A stretch of 34,750 bases of DNA from an uncultured Pelagibacteraceae bacterium. GTDB taxonomy: Bacteria; Pseudomonadota; Alphaproteobacteria; Pelagibacterales; Pelagibacteraceae. The notes below the pieces were generated by a model that saw only the letters and a list, made by a program, of their open reading frames with translations, made no database searches and was not told the DNA's origin. Each line of letters opens with the position of its first letter. Position 1 is the stretch's first letter. A program made the translations under genes and the position numbers. This document shows, one piece after another, positions 16,191 through 26,462 of this stretch. The stretch spans positions 1 to 34,750 of the forward strand of contig CABZGR010000007.1 in the NCBI GenBank assembly GCA_902525295.1, in the 5' to 3' direction.

Positions 16191-17606
16191 TTAATTATTT
16201 TGAATATCTTTAAATTTGGTAAACATTGCCTCAAATTCAAGCATAACATTTCCCGTTGGTCCATGCCTTTGTTTTTGAATAATTAATTCTGCTAAATGTG
16301 AAACCTCATTCATTTTTGCTTGCCACTCAGCATGTTCTACTGTGGCAGGTCTAGGCTCTTTTCCTTGTAAATAATATGCTTCCCTGTAAACAAACATTAC
16401 TACATCAGCATCTTGTTCGATTGAACCCGATTCTCTCAAGTCTGATAATTGAGGTTTTTTGTCGTCTCTTTGTTCTACAGCTCTTGATAATTGAGAAAGA
16501 GCTAAAACTGGAACGGCTAATTCTTTTGCTAAAGCTTTTAATCCTTGAGTGATTTCAGATATTTCCTGAACCCTACCATTGTTAGTATTGGAGGCTCTCA
16601 TTAACTGAATATAATCTATTACAACCATATCGAGACCATACAATCTTTTTATCCTTCTTGCTCTATTACTAAGGGCTGCTATGGTAATTGCTGGAGTCTC
16701 ATCAATATATAAAGGTAGTTCAGATATATCTTTTGAAGTTTCTATAAATTTATCAAATTGTTCTTCTGATATTTTGCCTCTTCTTATATCATTTGATTTA
16801 ATTCGCGATTGTTCTGCTAAAATTCTTGTAGATAATTGTTCTGATGACATTTCTAGTGAAAAAAAAGCAATGGAACTTTTTTCACCACTCTCTTGAATTT
16901 TTTTTGCTGCATTAAATGCAATATTAGTAGCTAAAGCAGTCTTACCCATAGATGGCCTTCCTGCAATAATAATAAGATCTGATTTATGCAAGCCACCTAA
17001 TCTATCATCTAAATCTCTCAACCCAGTTGGTACACCAACTATACCCTCTTCATTTTTATATGCATTCGATGCCATTTCAATAGTTTGCCTCATAGCTTCA
17101 TCAAACTTAATTAATGATGAACTAAAAGATCCCTTCTCTGCAAGATCAAATAAAGATTTTTCGTAATTTTCTATAATTTTTTGTCCATCTGTTCCAAGAT
17201 CATTTAATTTGGCTTGATCTATCACTTCTCCTGAAATTTTAATTAATTCTCTTTTTACATAAAGATCGAAAATTAGTTTTGAATATTCAAGGGCTTGTCT
17301 TGATGAGGTAGAGAATTTAGTTATTTTAACTAGATACTCTGGAATATTTAATTCATCTTTCTCTTTTTCAAAATAATTTTTTAAAGTTATTGGATTTGCT
17401 AGAAGTCCACCATAAATAAGTCTTTCTAATGCTTCAAATATTTTTTTATGAACTGGATCGTAAAAATTTTTACTTGATATTATAATGCTAACGTCATCAA
17501 ATATTTCATTTGTTAAAAGAATAGATCCAATTACTGATTGTTCAGCTTCTATATTATTAGGTAATTCTTCAGCCTTATTTTTTAAAATATTTAAAGATTG
17601 AGACAC
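16191..17606 (-). CDS. dnaB: Replicative DNA helicase
   Basis: NIEAEQSVIGSILL, GRPSMGKTALATNIAFNAA (Walker A), MVVIDYIQLM (Walker B), SQLSRAVEQRDDKKPQLSDLRESGSIEQDADVVMFVYR. Confidence 0.97.
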   Translation of the reverse strand: MSQSLNILKNKAEELPNNIEAEQSVIGSILLTNEIFDDVSIIISSKNFYDPVHKKIFEALERLIYGGLLANPITLKNYFEKEKDELNIPEYLVKITKFSTSSRQALEYSKLIFDLYVKRELIKISGEVIDQAKLNDLGTDGQKIIENYEKSLFDLAEKGSFSSSLIKFDEAMRQTIEMASNAYKNEEGIVGVPTGLRDLDDRLGGLHKSDLIIIAGRPSMGKTALATNIAFNAAKKIQESGEKSSIAFFSLEMSSEQLSTRILAEQSRIKSNDIRRGKISEEQFDKFIETSKDISELPLYIDETPAITIAALSNRARRIKRLYGLDMVVIDYIQLMRASNTNNGRVQEISEITQGLKALAKELAVPVLALSQLSRAVEQRDDKKPQLSDLRESGSIEQDADVVMFVYREAYYLQGKEPRPATVEHAEWQAKMNEVSHLAELIIQKQRHGPTGNVMLEFEAMFTKFKDIQNN

Positions 17607-17636
17607 ACAAAATATTATTTGTTTTAAATTAAAATA

Positions 17637-17653
17637 ACAAAGTAAAACTTTGT
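17637..17653 (-). terminator. Possible terminator of the rpsF-rpsR-rplI operon
   Basis: ACAAAGT (17637-17643)-AAA-ACTTTGT (17647-17653). On the minus strand followed by TATTTTAATTT, between the rplI stop and dnaB. Confidence 0.5.
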
Positions 17654-17673
17654 CTGGGGAAAAAAATGTATAA

Positions 17674-18132
17674 TTATTGTTTCTCTTCTTCTTGAACTAC
17701 TTTAATTTTAATTAGTGTTTGGATCTCTGAATGTAGGTTTAATAAAACTTTAAAAGTTCCTATTGATTTTATTTCTTCAGTTGGTTGTATATTAGAAGGA
17801 TTAATATCTATACCCATTGACAAATTAACAATTTTTGCGATTTCTGTTGGTTTAACAGATCCATAGAGTTCATTGTTTTCTGTGCTTAATTTTTTTACCT
17901 CAAATTCTTTATTTTTAAGTTTCTCATCTATATTTTTAGCTTCATTTTTTTTATCTAAATCTTTTTTACTAAGGTCTGATTTAATTTTCTCAACTTCAAT
18001 TATATTCTCTTTAGACGCAAATAGAGCTTTCTTTTGTGCAATTAAGAAATTTCTTGCATATCCTCTTTTAACATCAATTATATCACCAATAGAGCCTACT
18101 TTACGAACATTTTCTAACAATATAACTTTCAT
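17674..18132 (-). CDS. rplI: 50S ribosomal protein L9
   Basis: MKVILLENVRKVGSIGDIIDVKRGYARNFLIAQKKA. Confidence 0.97.
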   Translation of the reverse strand: MKVILLENVRKVGSIGDIIDVKRGYARNFLIAQKKALFASKENIIEVEKIKSDLSKKDLDKKNEAKNIDEKLKNKEFEVKKLSTENNELYGSVKPTEIAKIVNLSMGIDINPSNIQPTEEIKSIGTFKVLLNLHSEIQTLIKIKVVQEEEKQ

Positions 18133-18399
18133 TTAAATCAATGCTAAATTTCTAGCTCTTTTTATAGATAAAGATAGATCTCTCTGTTTTTTTTGGCTCA
18201 CTGATGTAATCCTTGAAGGTAAAATTTTTCCATTTTCAGAAACATACCTTTTTAACAACTTAATATTTTTATAATCTATAATTGGAGCTCCTTTACCTGA
18301 CAATGGGCATTTCTTTTTAAATTTATATTTTTGGTTTTGAAATACGCTTAATTTAGAGAAGTTATTTTGGTTATTTTTTTTTGTATTTTTCTTTTTCAT
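18133..18399 (-). CDS. rpsR: 30S ribosomal protein S18
   Basis: [61 protein letters not shown], with a K/N/Q-rich N-terminal extension. Confidence 0.97.
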   Translation of the reverse strand: MKKKNTKKNNQNNFSKLSVFQNQKYKFKKKCPLSGKGAPIIDYKNIKLLKRYVSENGKILPSRITSVSQKKQRDLSLSIKRARNLALI

Positions 18400-18413
18400 A
18401 ATTAATTTTTTTC

Positions 18414-18743
18414 TTATTTATCTTCACTTTTTTTAAAATAATCAGTTTCCAAATCCAATTTTTTTACTTTCACAGTTAAATATCTAATTAAATTTTTATC
18501 AATTTTCTCATTTTTCTCTAATTCTTTTATAGTTTTTCCACTTCCCTGGAATTTAAAATGAAGGTAGTTACCTTTTTTATTTTTTTTTATTAAATAAGAT
18601 AAATGTAGCAATCCCCAACTTTCAAATTTAAGAATACTACCATCATTATTCTCTATAATTTTTGAGTATTTTTCTTGAATAGTTTTTATTTGACTAGGCG
18701 AAGTATCTTGTCTTGCTATTAATGTATGCTCGTAATAGTTCAT
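18414..18743 (-). CDS. rpsF: 30S ribosomal protein S6
   Basis: [50 protein letters not shown]; adjacent to rpsR and rplI. Confidence 0.95.
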   Translation of the reverse strand: MNYYEHTLIARQDTSPSQIKTIQEKYSKIIENNDGSILKFESWGLLHLSYLIKKNKKGNYLHFKFQGSGKTIKELEKNEKIDKNLIRYLTVKVKKLDLETDYFKKSEDK

Positions 18744-18760
18744 ATTATTTTATAGAAAAA

Positions 18761-18789
18761 TTGAGGATATACTATTATAAATTTTTAAT
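18761..18789 (+). promoter_or_regulatory. Possible sigma70 promoter for fabD
   Basis: TTGAGG (18761-18766), 17 bp, TTTAAT (18784-18789); ATG at 18827. Confidence 0.35.
18774..18779 (-). promoter_or_regulatory. Possible -10 element for rpsF
   Basis: Perfect TATAAT on the minus strand 30 nt upstream of the rpsF ATG. No good -35. Confidence 0.3.
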
Positions 18790-18826
18790 TACAATATAAA
18801 AAAACACTTAATTTATTAACATTTTT

Positions 18827-19756
18827 ATGTTTTCTGTAATTTTTCCTGGTCAAGGTTCCCAAAATATTGGAATGGGTAGGGATTTATACGAAAACTTTAA
18901 TTATGTTAAAGAATTTTTCTCTGAAGCTGATGATATATTAAATAAAAAATTGAGCCAGATAATATTTAATGGACCAAGGGATCAATTAGACTTAACTGAG
19001 AATACTCAACCAGCAGTTTTTCTAGTTAGTTACTCTATATTTAAAGTAATAGAAAATGAGACTTCTTTTAAAATAAAAAATGCAAAATTTTTTGCTGGGC
19101 ATTCTCTAGGTGAATATTCTGCACTTTGCTGTGCAGGTGCAATTGATTTTAATCAAACAATAAATCTTTTAAAATATAGGGGAAAAGCAATGCAAGATGC
19201 GGTACCATTGGGAGAAGGTGGCATGATAGCAGTCCTTGGTATTGAAATTGATCAAATTAATAAAATTTTGATGGAAAATGTTAATAATTTTTTATGTTAT
19301 GTGGCCAATGATAACTCTAATGGGCAAATAGTAATAAGCGGTAAAACAGACAATTTGAATAAACTTTCAATTGAATTGAAAAAGAAAAAAATTAAATTTG
19401 TAAATCTTTCCGTTAGTGCGCCATTTCATTGTCCATTAATGAATAAAGCTACTGAAGAAATGAAACAAAGAATATTAAATACAGAATTTAAAAAACCAAT
19501 GATTGATGTTATTTCTAATGTTACAGCAAATGCAGCAACTAGTTCAAATGACATAAAAAAACTTCTTATTGATCAAATCGAAAAACCTGTTAGATGGAGA
19601 GAAACAATAGTTAATATGATTGAATCACGAATAAATAATTTTATTGAAATAGGTCCTGGAAAAGTATTGTCTGGATTGATAAAAAGAATTGATAAAAATG
19701 TAATTTTGAAACAAGTAAATAATATAAATGATGCAAAATTATTGAAAAATGATTGA
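18827..19756 (+). CDS. fabD: Malonyl-CoA:ACP transacylase
   Basis: FPGQGSQNIGMGRDLYE, FAGHSLGEYSALCCAGAI (GHSLG nucleophile elbow), SAPFHCPLM. Confidence 0.96.
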   Translation: MFSVIFPGQGSQNIGMGRDLYENFNYVKEFFSEADDILNKKLSQIIFNGPRDQLDLTENTQPAVFLVSYSIFKVIENETSFKIKNAKFFAGHSLGEYSALCCAGAIDFNQTINLLKYRGKAMQDAVPLGEGGMIAVLGIEIDQINKILMENVNNFLCYVANDNSNGQIVISGKTDNLNKLSIELKKKKIKFVNLSVSAPFHCPLMNKATEEMKQRILNTEFKKPMIDVISNVTANAATSSNDIKKLLIDQIEKPVRWRETIVNMIESRINNFIEIGPGKVLSGLIKRIDKNVILKQVNNINDAKLLKND

Positions 19757-20486
19757 TCTTAAAAATTTAAATATTATTATAACAGGTTCTACAGGAGGAA
19801 TAGGATCTTCAATTTTAAAAATACTAGACCAACTAAATGCTAATATCATAGCAACTGGTACTAATTCAGAGAAATTAGAGAATATTAGCAAAACATATCC
19901 AAAGGTGAATGTAAAAAAATTTGATATTTCCAATCATTCATCTATTGAGAAATTTATGGATGATTGTAGTGAAACTTTTAACGGTAAACTAGATATTTTA
20001 ATTAATAACGCAGGAGTGACCTCTGACAATTTGACAATAAGAATGAAAGATGACGAATGGAATAAGGTTATAAACATAAATTTAACAGCAACTTTTATGT
20101 TGTGTAAGTTCGCTATAAAAAAAATGCTCAAAAATAAAAATGGAAAAATTATTAATATTACTTCAATAGTTGGTCACACAGGAAATATTGGTCAAGCTAA
20201 TTATGCAGCCTCAAAAGCTGGAGTAATTGGTATGTCCAAAACTCTTGCTAAAGAATATGGAAAAAAAAATATTAAAATTAATTGTGTATCGCCAGGGTTT
20301 ATAAAGTCAAATATGACAGACAAAATAAGTGAAAATATTAAAAAAGAAATGGAACAAAATATTTCTTTAGAAAGATTTGGGTCCCCTGACGATGTTGCGA
20401 ATGTTGTAGCTTTTTTAACGTCTAGTTTGTCAGATTATATAACAGGGGAGACAATACATGTTAATGGAGGTATGTATTTTAGTTGA
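19749..20486 (+). CDS. fabG: 3-oxoacyl-ACP reductase
   Basis: SDR fold: ITGSTGGIGSSI, LINNAGVTSDNL, NITSIVGHTGNIGQANYAASKAGVIGMSKTLAKE, SPGFIKSNMTD. Confidence 0.96.
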   Translation: MIDLKNLNIIITGSTGGIGSSILKILDQLNANIIATGTNSEKLENISKTYPKVNVKKFDISNHSSIEKFMDDCSETFNGKLDILINNAGVTSDNLTIRMKDDEWNKVININLTATFMLCKFAIKKMLKNKNGKIINITSIVGHTGNIGQANYAASKAGVIGMSKTLAKEYGKKNIKINCVSPGFIKSNMTDKISENIKKEMEQNISLERFGSPDDVANVVAFLTSSLSDYITGETIHVNGGMYFS

Positions 20487-20510
20487 CAAAATAATATAAA
20501 TATTTATTAA
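20483..20510 (+). promoter_or_regulatory. Possible internal promoter for acpP
   Basis: Consensus -35 TTGACA (20483-20488) overlapping the fabG stop, 16 bp, TATTAA (20505-20510); acpP ATG at 20534 with AAGAAGGA SD. Confidence 0.45.
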
Positions 20511-20533
20511 CAATTTTAACTAAGAAGGAAAAT

Positions 20534-20773
20534 ATGTCAGAAGATATTTCAAATAAAGTAAAAAAAATAGTTGCTGATCATTTAGGTATAGATGAGTCTA
20601 AAGTCACTGATGAATCAAGTTTTATTGATGATTTAGGCGCTGATAGTTTAGATACTGTTGAGTTAGTAATGGCCTTTGAAGAAGAGTTTGGGTCAGAAAT
20701 TTCAGATAGCGATGCAGAAAAAATACTTACTGTAGGAGATGCAGTAAAGTTTATCGAAAATAAAGCAAACTAA
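20534..20773 (+). CDS. acpP: Acyl carrier protein
   Basis: [29 protein letters not shown] (DSL phosphopantetheine site). Confidence 0.98.
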   Translation: MSEDISNKVKKIVADHLGIDESKVTDESSFIDDLGADSLDTVELVMAFEEEFGSEISDSDAEKILTVGDAVKFIENKAN

Positions 20774-20785
20774 TTTTTAAACTAT

Positions 20786-21409
20786 ATGTCCAGCTTTAAA
20801 AAAGGTGGGATGTATGTCCTCTCATCACCTTCAGGTGCTGGAAAAACTACACTAGTAAAAAAAATATCAAAAAATAAAAACTTTTTTACTTCAATCTCTC
20901 ACACAACAAGGCAACCAAGATCAAATGAAAAAAACTCAAAAGATTATTATTTTATATCTAAAAATAAATTTAAAAAACTTATAAAAAAAAAAGAATTTTT
21001 AGAATACGCAAAGGTATTTGATAACTACTATGGTTCTTCAAAAGAGATAGTTATAAATAATCTGCAGAATGGGAAAAATGTTATATTTGATATTGATTGG
21101 CAGGGTACAAGACAAATTAGAAATAAAAAGTTAAAATACAAATTGTTGACTATATTTGTATTACCTCCTTCAAAAGAAGAATTATTAAAAAGATTAATTA
21201 AAAGAGAAAAAAAAAATTTAAAAACAGTAAAAAAAAGAATGAAAGAATTTAAAAAAGATTTATCTAGATGGATGGAATATGATTATGTAGTTATAAATGA
21301 TGATTTAAAGATTTGTTACAACAATATTATGCGTGTAATTAAAAGCCAAAAAAAGATAACATTCGACAAAAAATTTATTCGTAAACATGTTAAAAAATTA
21401 TTGAGCTAA
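20786..21409 (+). CDS. gmk: Guanylate kinase
   Basis: [53 protein letters not shown]. Confidence 0.96.
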   Translation: MSSFKKGGMYVLSSPSGAGKTTLVKKISKNKNFFTSISHTTRQPRSNEKNSKDYYFISKNKFKKLIKKKEFLEYAKVFDNYYGSSKEIVINNLQNGKNVIFDIDWQGTRQIRNKKLKYKLLTIFVLPPSKEELLKRLIKREKKNLKTVKKRMKEFKKDLSRWMEYDYVVINDDLKICYNNIMRVIKSQKKITFDKKFIRKHVKKLLS

Positions 21410-22183
21410 ACTTTCATAAATCTTACATAATTCTAAATATTTTTCTTTGGTAATATTTTGTGGTCTCAGATTTAAATCAATATTTAATTTTTCAGCAATT
21501 TCTTCAAATTCTTTAAACAAGATTTTCATGGGTTTTCTTACCATTTTACGCCTTTGATTAAAAAAAGTGTAAGTAATATGTTCAAGATTTTTATCTTTCT
21601 TTAAAACACAAAAATATGATTTTGGTGTTAATGTTATTAAAGAGCTCCATACTTTTGGTTTAGGATAAAAATAATTAGGATTAATATCTGTAATTTTTTT
21701 TGTGTCCATTTTCCAGGAAGCAATTATAGATAATCTTCCGTAGTCTTTTGAATTTACTTTAGCAATAATTCTGTCCGCTACCTCTTTTTGAAAAACGAAA
21801 ATAAATTTACTATAAAGTTTGTTTAAATCTTTTAATTTAATAAATGATGTCAAAATTTCAGTTGATATGTTATATGGTAAATTTCCAAATACTTTTATTG
21901 CTGCATCAAACTTAAAAGTTTTTACACAGTCTAATATATCTCTATTAATTAATATAATATTTTTACCAAATTTTTTTTTTAAAATTTCTGATAGATCTTT
22001 ATCTTTTTCAACAACTATTAAATTATTTGGACACTTATCTAATATTTTTTTTGTTAGATTTCCGGTACCTGGGCCTATCTCTAAAATAGTATCATCGCTA
22101 GTTATTGAGCCACTATCAACTATCTTATTTAAAATAACTTCATTATTTAAAAAATTTTGGCCTAAACTTTTTTTTGGCTTCAT
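21398..22183 (-). CDS. rsmA: 16S rRNA (adenine(1518/1519)-N6)-dimethyltransferase
   Basis: [52 protein letters not shown]. Confidence 0.96.
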   Translation of the reverse strand: MKPKKSLGQNFLNNEVILNKIVDSGSITSDDTILEIGPGTGNLTKKILDKCPNNLIVVEKDKDLSEILKKKFGKNIILINRDILDCVKTFKFDAAIKVFGNLPYNISTEILTSFIKLKDLNKLYSKFIFVFQKEVADRIIAKVNSKDYGRLSIIASWKMDTKKITDINPNYFYPKPKVWSSLITLTPKSYFCVLKKDKNLEHITYTFFNQRRKMVRKPMKILFKEFEEIAEKLNIDLNLRPQNITKEKYLELCKIYESLAQ

Positions 22184-22185
22184 CT

Positions 22186-23148
22186 CTATTTTAAATTTTT
22201 TATAAAATTCATTGCATAATAGAATGAAGATGGATCTGATTTATTCATACCTATCATATTAGAATTGGGCCCATGATCTGGAGAAATTCTTATAAAGGGC
22301 AAACCAATTGTAATATTAATAGCATTAAATCTAAATAAAGTTTTTATTGGTGTAAGAACCTGGTCGTGATACATTCCTAATGCTACATCAAACTTTTTAA
22401 TATTTTTTCTTAAAAAAAAGGTATCCGCTGGGAAAGGTCCATCTACATTTATTCCTTTTTTTTTTAAATATTTTATGGCTGGTTTGATAATGTTATCTTC
22501 TTCACTAAATTTATCTATAGTTTCACAGTGAGGATTAAGACCTAAAACAGCCACAGCAATTTTTCTCTTAAGTACTTTGCTATAAAATCTGTTTAAACTT
22601 AATATATTGTTATATATCTTTTTTTTTGTAATTTTCTTTGTAACATATTTAATTGGCACATGAGTTGTTAAAGGAGTAACTGAAAATTTTTTATTGTAGA
22701 TTAGCATAACTTCATTTTTTGAATTAGTTTTTTTTGACAAATATTCTGTGATACCCAAATATTTTTTATTTAAGAAAGATTTTTTTGAAACCGGACCATT
22801 TATTAAAATAGAATTATTTTTTTCTTTTTTTATAATTTTTAATGCTTTATCAAAGCAGTTTTCAATATACATCTTAGATTTATTTGATATGTTGCTAAAA
22901 ATTTTTTTATGTGAAAAGTTTACATTAATAATGTTTAAAATATTTTTTTTTGCATCAACATAGTTTGTTATTTCATTTATTGATAAATAATAATTTAATA
23001 AATTTAATTGTTTACTAAATAAATTTTTATTTCCTATAATAATAATTTTTTTATTTAATTTTTTTTTGTATTTAAAATATTTTGCGATAATTTCAGAAAA
23101 TGTACCATAAGGCTCACCTAATATAATTACGATATACTCAATATTCAT
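22186..23148 (-). CDS. pdxA: 4-hydroxythreonine-4-phosphate dehydrogenase
   Basis: LTTHVPIKYV, GLNPHCET, GPFPADTFFL, MYHDQVLTPIKTLF, GLPFIRISPDHGPN. Confidence 0.9.
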   Translation of the reverse strand: MNIEYIVIILGEPYGTFSEIIAKYFKYKKKLNKKIIIIGNKNLFSKQLNLLNYYLSINEITNYVDAKKNILNIINVNFSHKKIFSNISNKSKMYIENCFDKALKIIKKEKNNSILINGPVSKKSFLNKKYLGITEYLSKKTNSKNEVMLIYNKKFSVTPLTTHVPIKYVTKKITKKKIYNNILSLNRFYSKVLKRKIAVAVLGLNPHCETIDKFSEEDNIIKPAIKYLKKKGINVDGPFPADTFFLRKNIKKFDVALGMYHDQVLTPIKTLFRFNAINITIGLPFIRISPDHGPNSNMIGMNKSDPSSFYYAMNFIKNLK

Positions 23149-24064
23149 TTATTACAGTATTGCTTTTTAATTTTTTGTAATACAAAAGAGAAAATTGACT
23201 TAGTTGTTTATTTTTTTCGTAATTTATAATTTCTTGAAGTTCTTTATTAATATCAATTTTATTTTCTATTTCTCTTTTATTATTAATCTTTAATATTAAA
23301 TATCCATTAGGAAATTCAAGTGGTTCAGAAATTTGATTTATTTTCATTTTTGATAGAAGAGAGTTTAAATTATCAGACAACAAAGTTTGTTTAACCCAGC
23401 CAATTTCTCCACCTGTTTTAGCACTATTGGCAATACTATATTTCGAAGTAGCAATTTTAAAATTATTTAATTTAATATATTCTAAAATCTCATTGTATTT
23501 ATTATCTATATTCTCATTATTAACTACTTCAAATAATAATTCTGATAAATTATATTCATATTGTTTATTATTTTTTTTTTCGTTAACTAATTTTTTTTTA
23601 AGCTCTTCTTCATTAATTTTAATCATTGCATAATATTTTTGAAAAATTAATTCATTCCATAATCCTTCATATTTCATCTTCTCAACAATTTTATTATATT
23701 TAATATTATTAATTTTTAATAAATTTATAAATTCACTCTCAGAGTCTACTTTTTTAAATTTGAAAAGTGATTTTTTAATTTCATTTATCAATTTTTGGTT
23801 ATTGGTATCTTTGAATACTCTATCTATTTCTTTTTTTTTTATAATTTCTTTTTTTAAAGAATTTTCAGCTATTGACTCTATTTCTGTATTATTCAAATCT
23901 TTGAGACTTGGTCTAAGGAATATTAAATATTTTTTTTCATTTAAAATATCGATATTTGTAATTATTTCTTCACCAATTTTGTATTTTATATATACTTCTG
24001 CATTTACATAATTAGCATAACTCAAAAATAAAATTATATAACTAATTATTTTTAATTTAAGCAT
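23138..24064 (-). CDS. surA: SurA-like periplasmic peptidyl-prolyl isomerase (single parvulin-like domain)
   Basis: Signal sequence, SurA-N-like region, LSELLFEVV...SKYSIANSAKTGGEIGWVKQTLLSDNL...ISEPLEFPNGYLILKINNKRE; located next to lptD and pdxA. Confidence 0.8.
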   Translation of the reverse strand: MLKLKIISYIILFLSYANYVNAEVYIKYKIGEEIITNIDILNEKKYLIFLRPSLKDLNNTEIESIAENSLKKEIIKKKEIDRVFKDTNNQKLINEIKKSLFKFKKVDSESEFINLLKINNIKYNKIVEKMKYEGLWNELIFQKYYAMIKINEEELKKKLVNEKKNNKQYEYNLSELLFEVVNNENIDNKYNEILEYIKLNNFKIATSKYSIANSAKTGGEIGWVKQTLLSDNLNSLLSKMKINQISEPLEFPNGYLILKINNKREIENKIDINKELQEIINYEKNKQLSQFSLLYYKKLKSNTVINEY

Positions 24065-24068
24065 TGTT

Positions 24069-26459
24069 CTAATTACCTATTATATTAGCAACGTTAGGTA
24101 CTCCCAACTCTGTGAAGGGAATGATTTTTACTAAAAAAGTTAAACTGCTATTTGGTTCTATATTTCCATCGCTATAAAAAGATTTATTATATTTAAAGTT
24201 AAGGGAAATACAGTCTGTTTTGTATTCATAAGCCAAGTCATAATATTGTGTAAAGTTATTCTGTAAATCTTTTGCAATTTCAAATTTAATAATATTTTCT
24301 TTATCTAAACTTATATTTGTTCTATTTTTAAAATTTTCTTTACTGCTTAAGTCATTACCCTCTGCATGATATGAAAAGCTAGTAATAAAGTTATTTACAC
24401 CATAAGTAAAATCAATTTCATCTGAATTACTATATTTTAAGTCCCTATCGTAAGAAAAAAAATATCCTATTTTTGATTTATCATTAAAATAATAATTTAA
24501 GTTTCCAAAAATATCTGATCTTGTTTTATTTAGTTTTGATTTTTTAGGTAATTTTATATTCTCTTCTTTTTTTAAAACATTTGCTATTTTAAAATCCACA
24601 GCGCTTGTATCATCGGATTTAATTCTTTTAAATTCTAAACCAGCTGTTAATGCTTTTCCACCCTCAACTTGATGAGGATCACCAATTCTATTTAAACTAA
24701 ACACGTTATTATATTTAAGCGTTACATCTTTTGAGGCTATATCTCTATTTCCATTTGGACTATACCTTAAAGAAATAATTGGTTTTAGAAAATGAATAGA
24801 GTTGTTTAAATTTTTTTTCATCGGTAAGCTAGTATCAAATTTAACAGTACCATATAAGTCGTAATTTGAGTTTTCCTCAAAATTGTTTGAATTATTAGAA
24901 TATGAATTTGAGTTTTTTAACAAAATGTCGTAACTGGATGCTAATCCATTTGAGGACATGAATTCATTCGATGAAAATAAAAAATCATTAGTAATTATCG
25001 TTTCAAGAATATTTGTATTATAATTTTTATTATAACCGTATGATTCAAAATCAAATTTACCATTATAATTCTTTGGTATACTTAAATTTCTTGAAAATTT
25101 AAAATCTGGAAATACATACTGATATCTATCATGATAATTTCTTGAGAGATCTTCAAAAATTTTAAATGAAGTGTCAAGTTTAGCATTATCAAAATTCCAT
25201 TTAATATCTAAATTAGAGATTAAAAGATTATCATCTTTAACTAATGAAGATGTATCTGTTAATTTATGGTTTTTTAAATAGTTATCACCTTTTACATTTT
25301 GTAAGTTCAATTCAAATTCTGCTTTGTCATTTAATTTCCCTAATTGGTTATAGAACAAATGCCCTTTAGTCCCAGCTTCACCAAATAAAAAACTAAAGTC
25401 ACTTAAAATATTTGAGTTTTTTAAGGCTTGTCTGTACTCATTTTGTAATAGAAAGCTTTTATCAGCATATATTCTAGGACTAAAAGTTATGTCTTTATCA
25501 ACGGATAATGTTTTAAAATATGGCATACTTATATAGACACCAAGGCTTTCAGACGTTGAATATGAAGGAGTTAAAAAGCCGGATCTTCTTTTAACTGATG
25601 GATCTGGATGGTTAAAATATGGTAAAAAAAACACTTTGTAGTTAAATAATTTTAACCAAGAATCTTTATATTCAAAAATCTTCTTTTTTTTATCATGATT
25701 AAATTCTTCTGTATTAACTTCCCAACCTCTGCATTTTTTGTTTTCAATGTTGCAAGTACTAAATACAGCTTTATAAATTTTCAGTTCTTCAGGATTAGAA
25801 TACGCACTTCTTCCTTTAAGTAGCGGATCATTGTTTTTATTTCCAAAATAACTATCATAAAATTCAATTTTTAATTCTTTTCCAGCAATTTCATTATTTT
25901 TTAAATTAATTATTAAATTTTCAAATATATATTTATTTCCATTTATATCTAATATCGTAGATTTTTCCGTTTTGATTTTTTCATTTTTGATATCAAATTC
26001 GAATTTGTCTTTTAAAAAGTAAAAATTTCCATCTTTATCTTCTATTATTGAGCCTTCATTCCCATAAATTTTTTTTAAATAAATATTGTGGTAGATATTT
26101 TTTGATTTAATTTTATAATTTTCATTAACATCTATAGTTGTGTCACCATCACTAAAAATTAAATCATTTTTTCTTTCGTATTTTATTTTTTTACTTTCAA
26201 TTTTTAAGTCATTTAGTTTGTCATTAAAAATTACATCATCAGAAAAAATGATAATATCTAAATTCTTATTATAATTTACTTTTTTTGACTCTATACTTAT
26301 TTTTTTTGAGGGAATTTGAATTTCAGCATTACTTGCTAAAATAATATTTCCTTCATCTGAAATATTTATATCTGAAGATACAATATTTATTTCATCAGAA
26401 TTAGAATAATTTAAGCTTAATAAAAATAGAAAAATCCCAATTTTAAATTTTTTTAACAT
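24069..26459 (-). CDS. lptD: LPS-assembly protein LptD
   Basis: Signal sequence, N-terminal OstA-like repeats, PYFNHPDPSVKRRSGFLTPSYSTS, beta-barrel-like C-terminal half with YDLAYEYKTDCISLNFKYNKSF. Confidence 0.92.
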   Translation of the reverse strand: MLKKFKIGIFLFLLSLNYSNSDEINIVSSDINISDEGNIILASNAEIQIPSKKISIESKKVNYNKNLDIIIFSDDVIFNDKLNDLKIESKKIKYERKNDLIFSDGDTTIDVNENYKIKSKNIYHNIYLKKIYGNEGSIIEDKDGNFYFLKDKFEFDIKNEKIKTEKSTILDINGNKYIFENLIINLKNNEIAGKELKIEFYDSYFGNKNNDPLLKGRSAYSNPEELKIYKAVFSTCNIENKKCRGWEVNTEEFNHDKKKKIFEYKDSWLKLFNYKVFFLPYFNHPDPSVKRRSGFLTPSYSTSESLGVYISMPYFKTLSVDKDITFSPRIYADKSFLLQNEYRQALKNSNILSDFSFLFGEAGTKGHLFYNQLGKLNDKAEFELNLQNVKGDNYLKNHKLTDTSSLVKDDNLLISNLDIKWNFDNAKLDTSFKIFEDLSRNYHDRYQYVFPDFKFSRNLSIPKNYNGKFDFESYGYNKNYNTNILETIITNDFLFSSNEFMSSNGLASSYDILLKNSNSYSNNSNNFEENSNYDLYGTVKFDTSLPMKKNLNNSIHFLKPIISLRYSPNGNRDIASKDVTLKYNNVFSLNRIGDPHQVEGGKALTAGLEFKRIKSDDTSAVDFKIANVLKKEENIKLPKKSKLNKTRSDIFGNLNYYFNDKSKIGYFFSYDRDLKYSNSDEIDFTYGVNNFITSFSYHAEGNDLSSKENFKNRTNISLDKENIIKFEIAKDLQNNFTQYYDLAYEYKTDCISLNFKYNKSFYSDGNIEPNSSLTFLVKIIPFTELGVPNVANIIGN

Positions 26460-26462
26460 TAT

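Noticed and set aside
18744-18826. Possible S6:S18 autoregulatory leader upstream of rpsF
   Set aside because: The leader is short and entirely AT-rich, with no CCG-bearing hairpin expected for the S6:S18 RNA motif.
21819-22205. Plus-strand 128-aa ORF, hydrophobic
   Set aside because: Antisense to rsmA and spans into pdxA; hydrophobicity follows from Lys/Asn/Glu codons read on the other strand.
22186-23148. PdxA C-terminal loop SPDHGPNSNMIGMNKSDPSS differing from the enterobacterial TAFDIAGKG form, suspected degenerate enzyme
   Set aside because: The SPDHGPN...MxGxNxSDP form is, as I recall it, the usual alphaproteobacterial variant; no evidence of inactivation.
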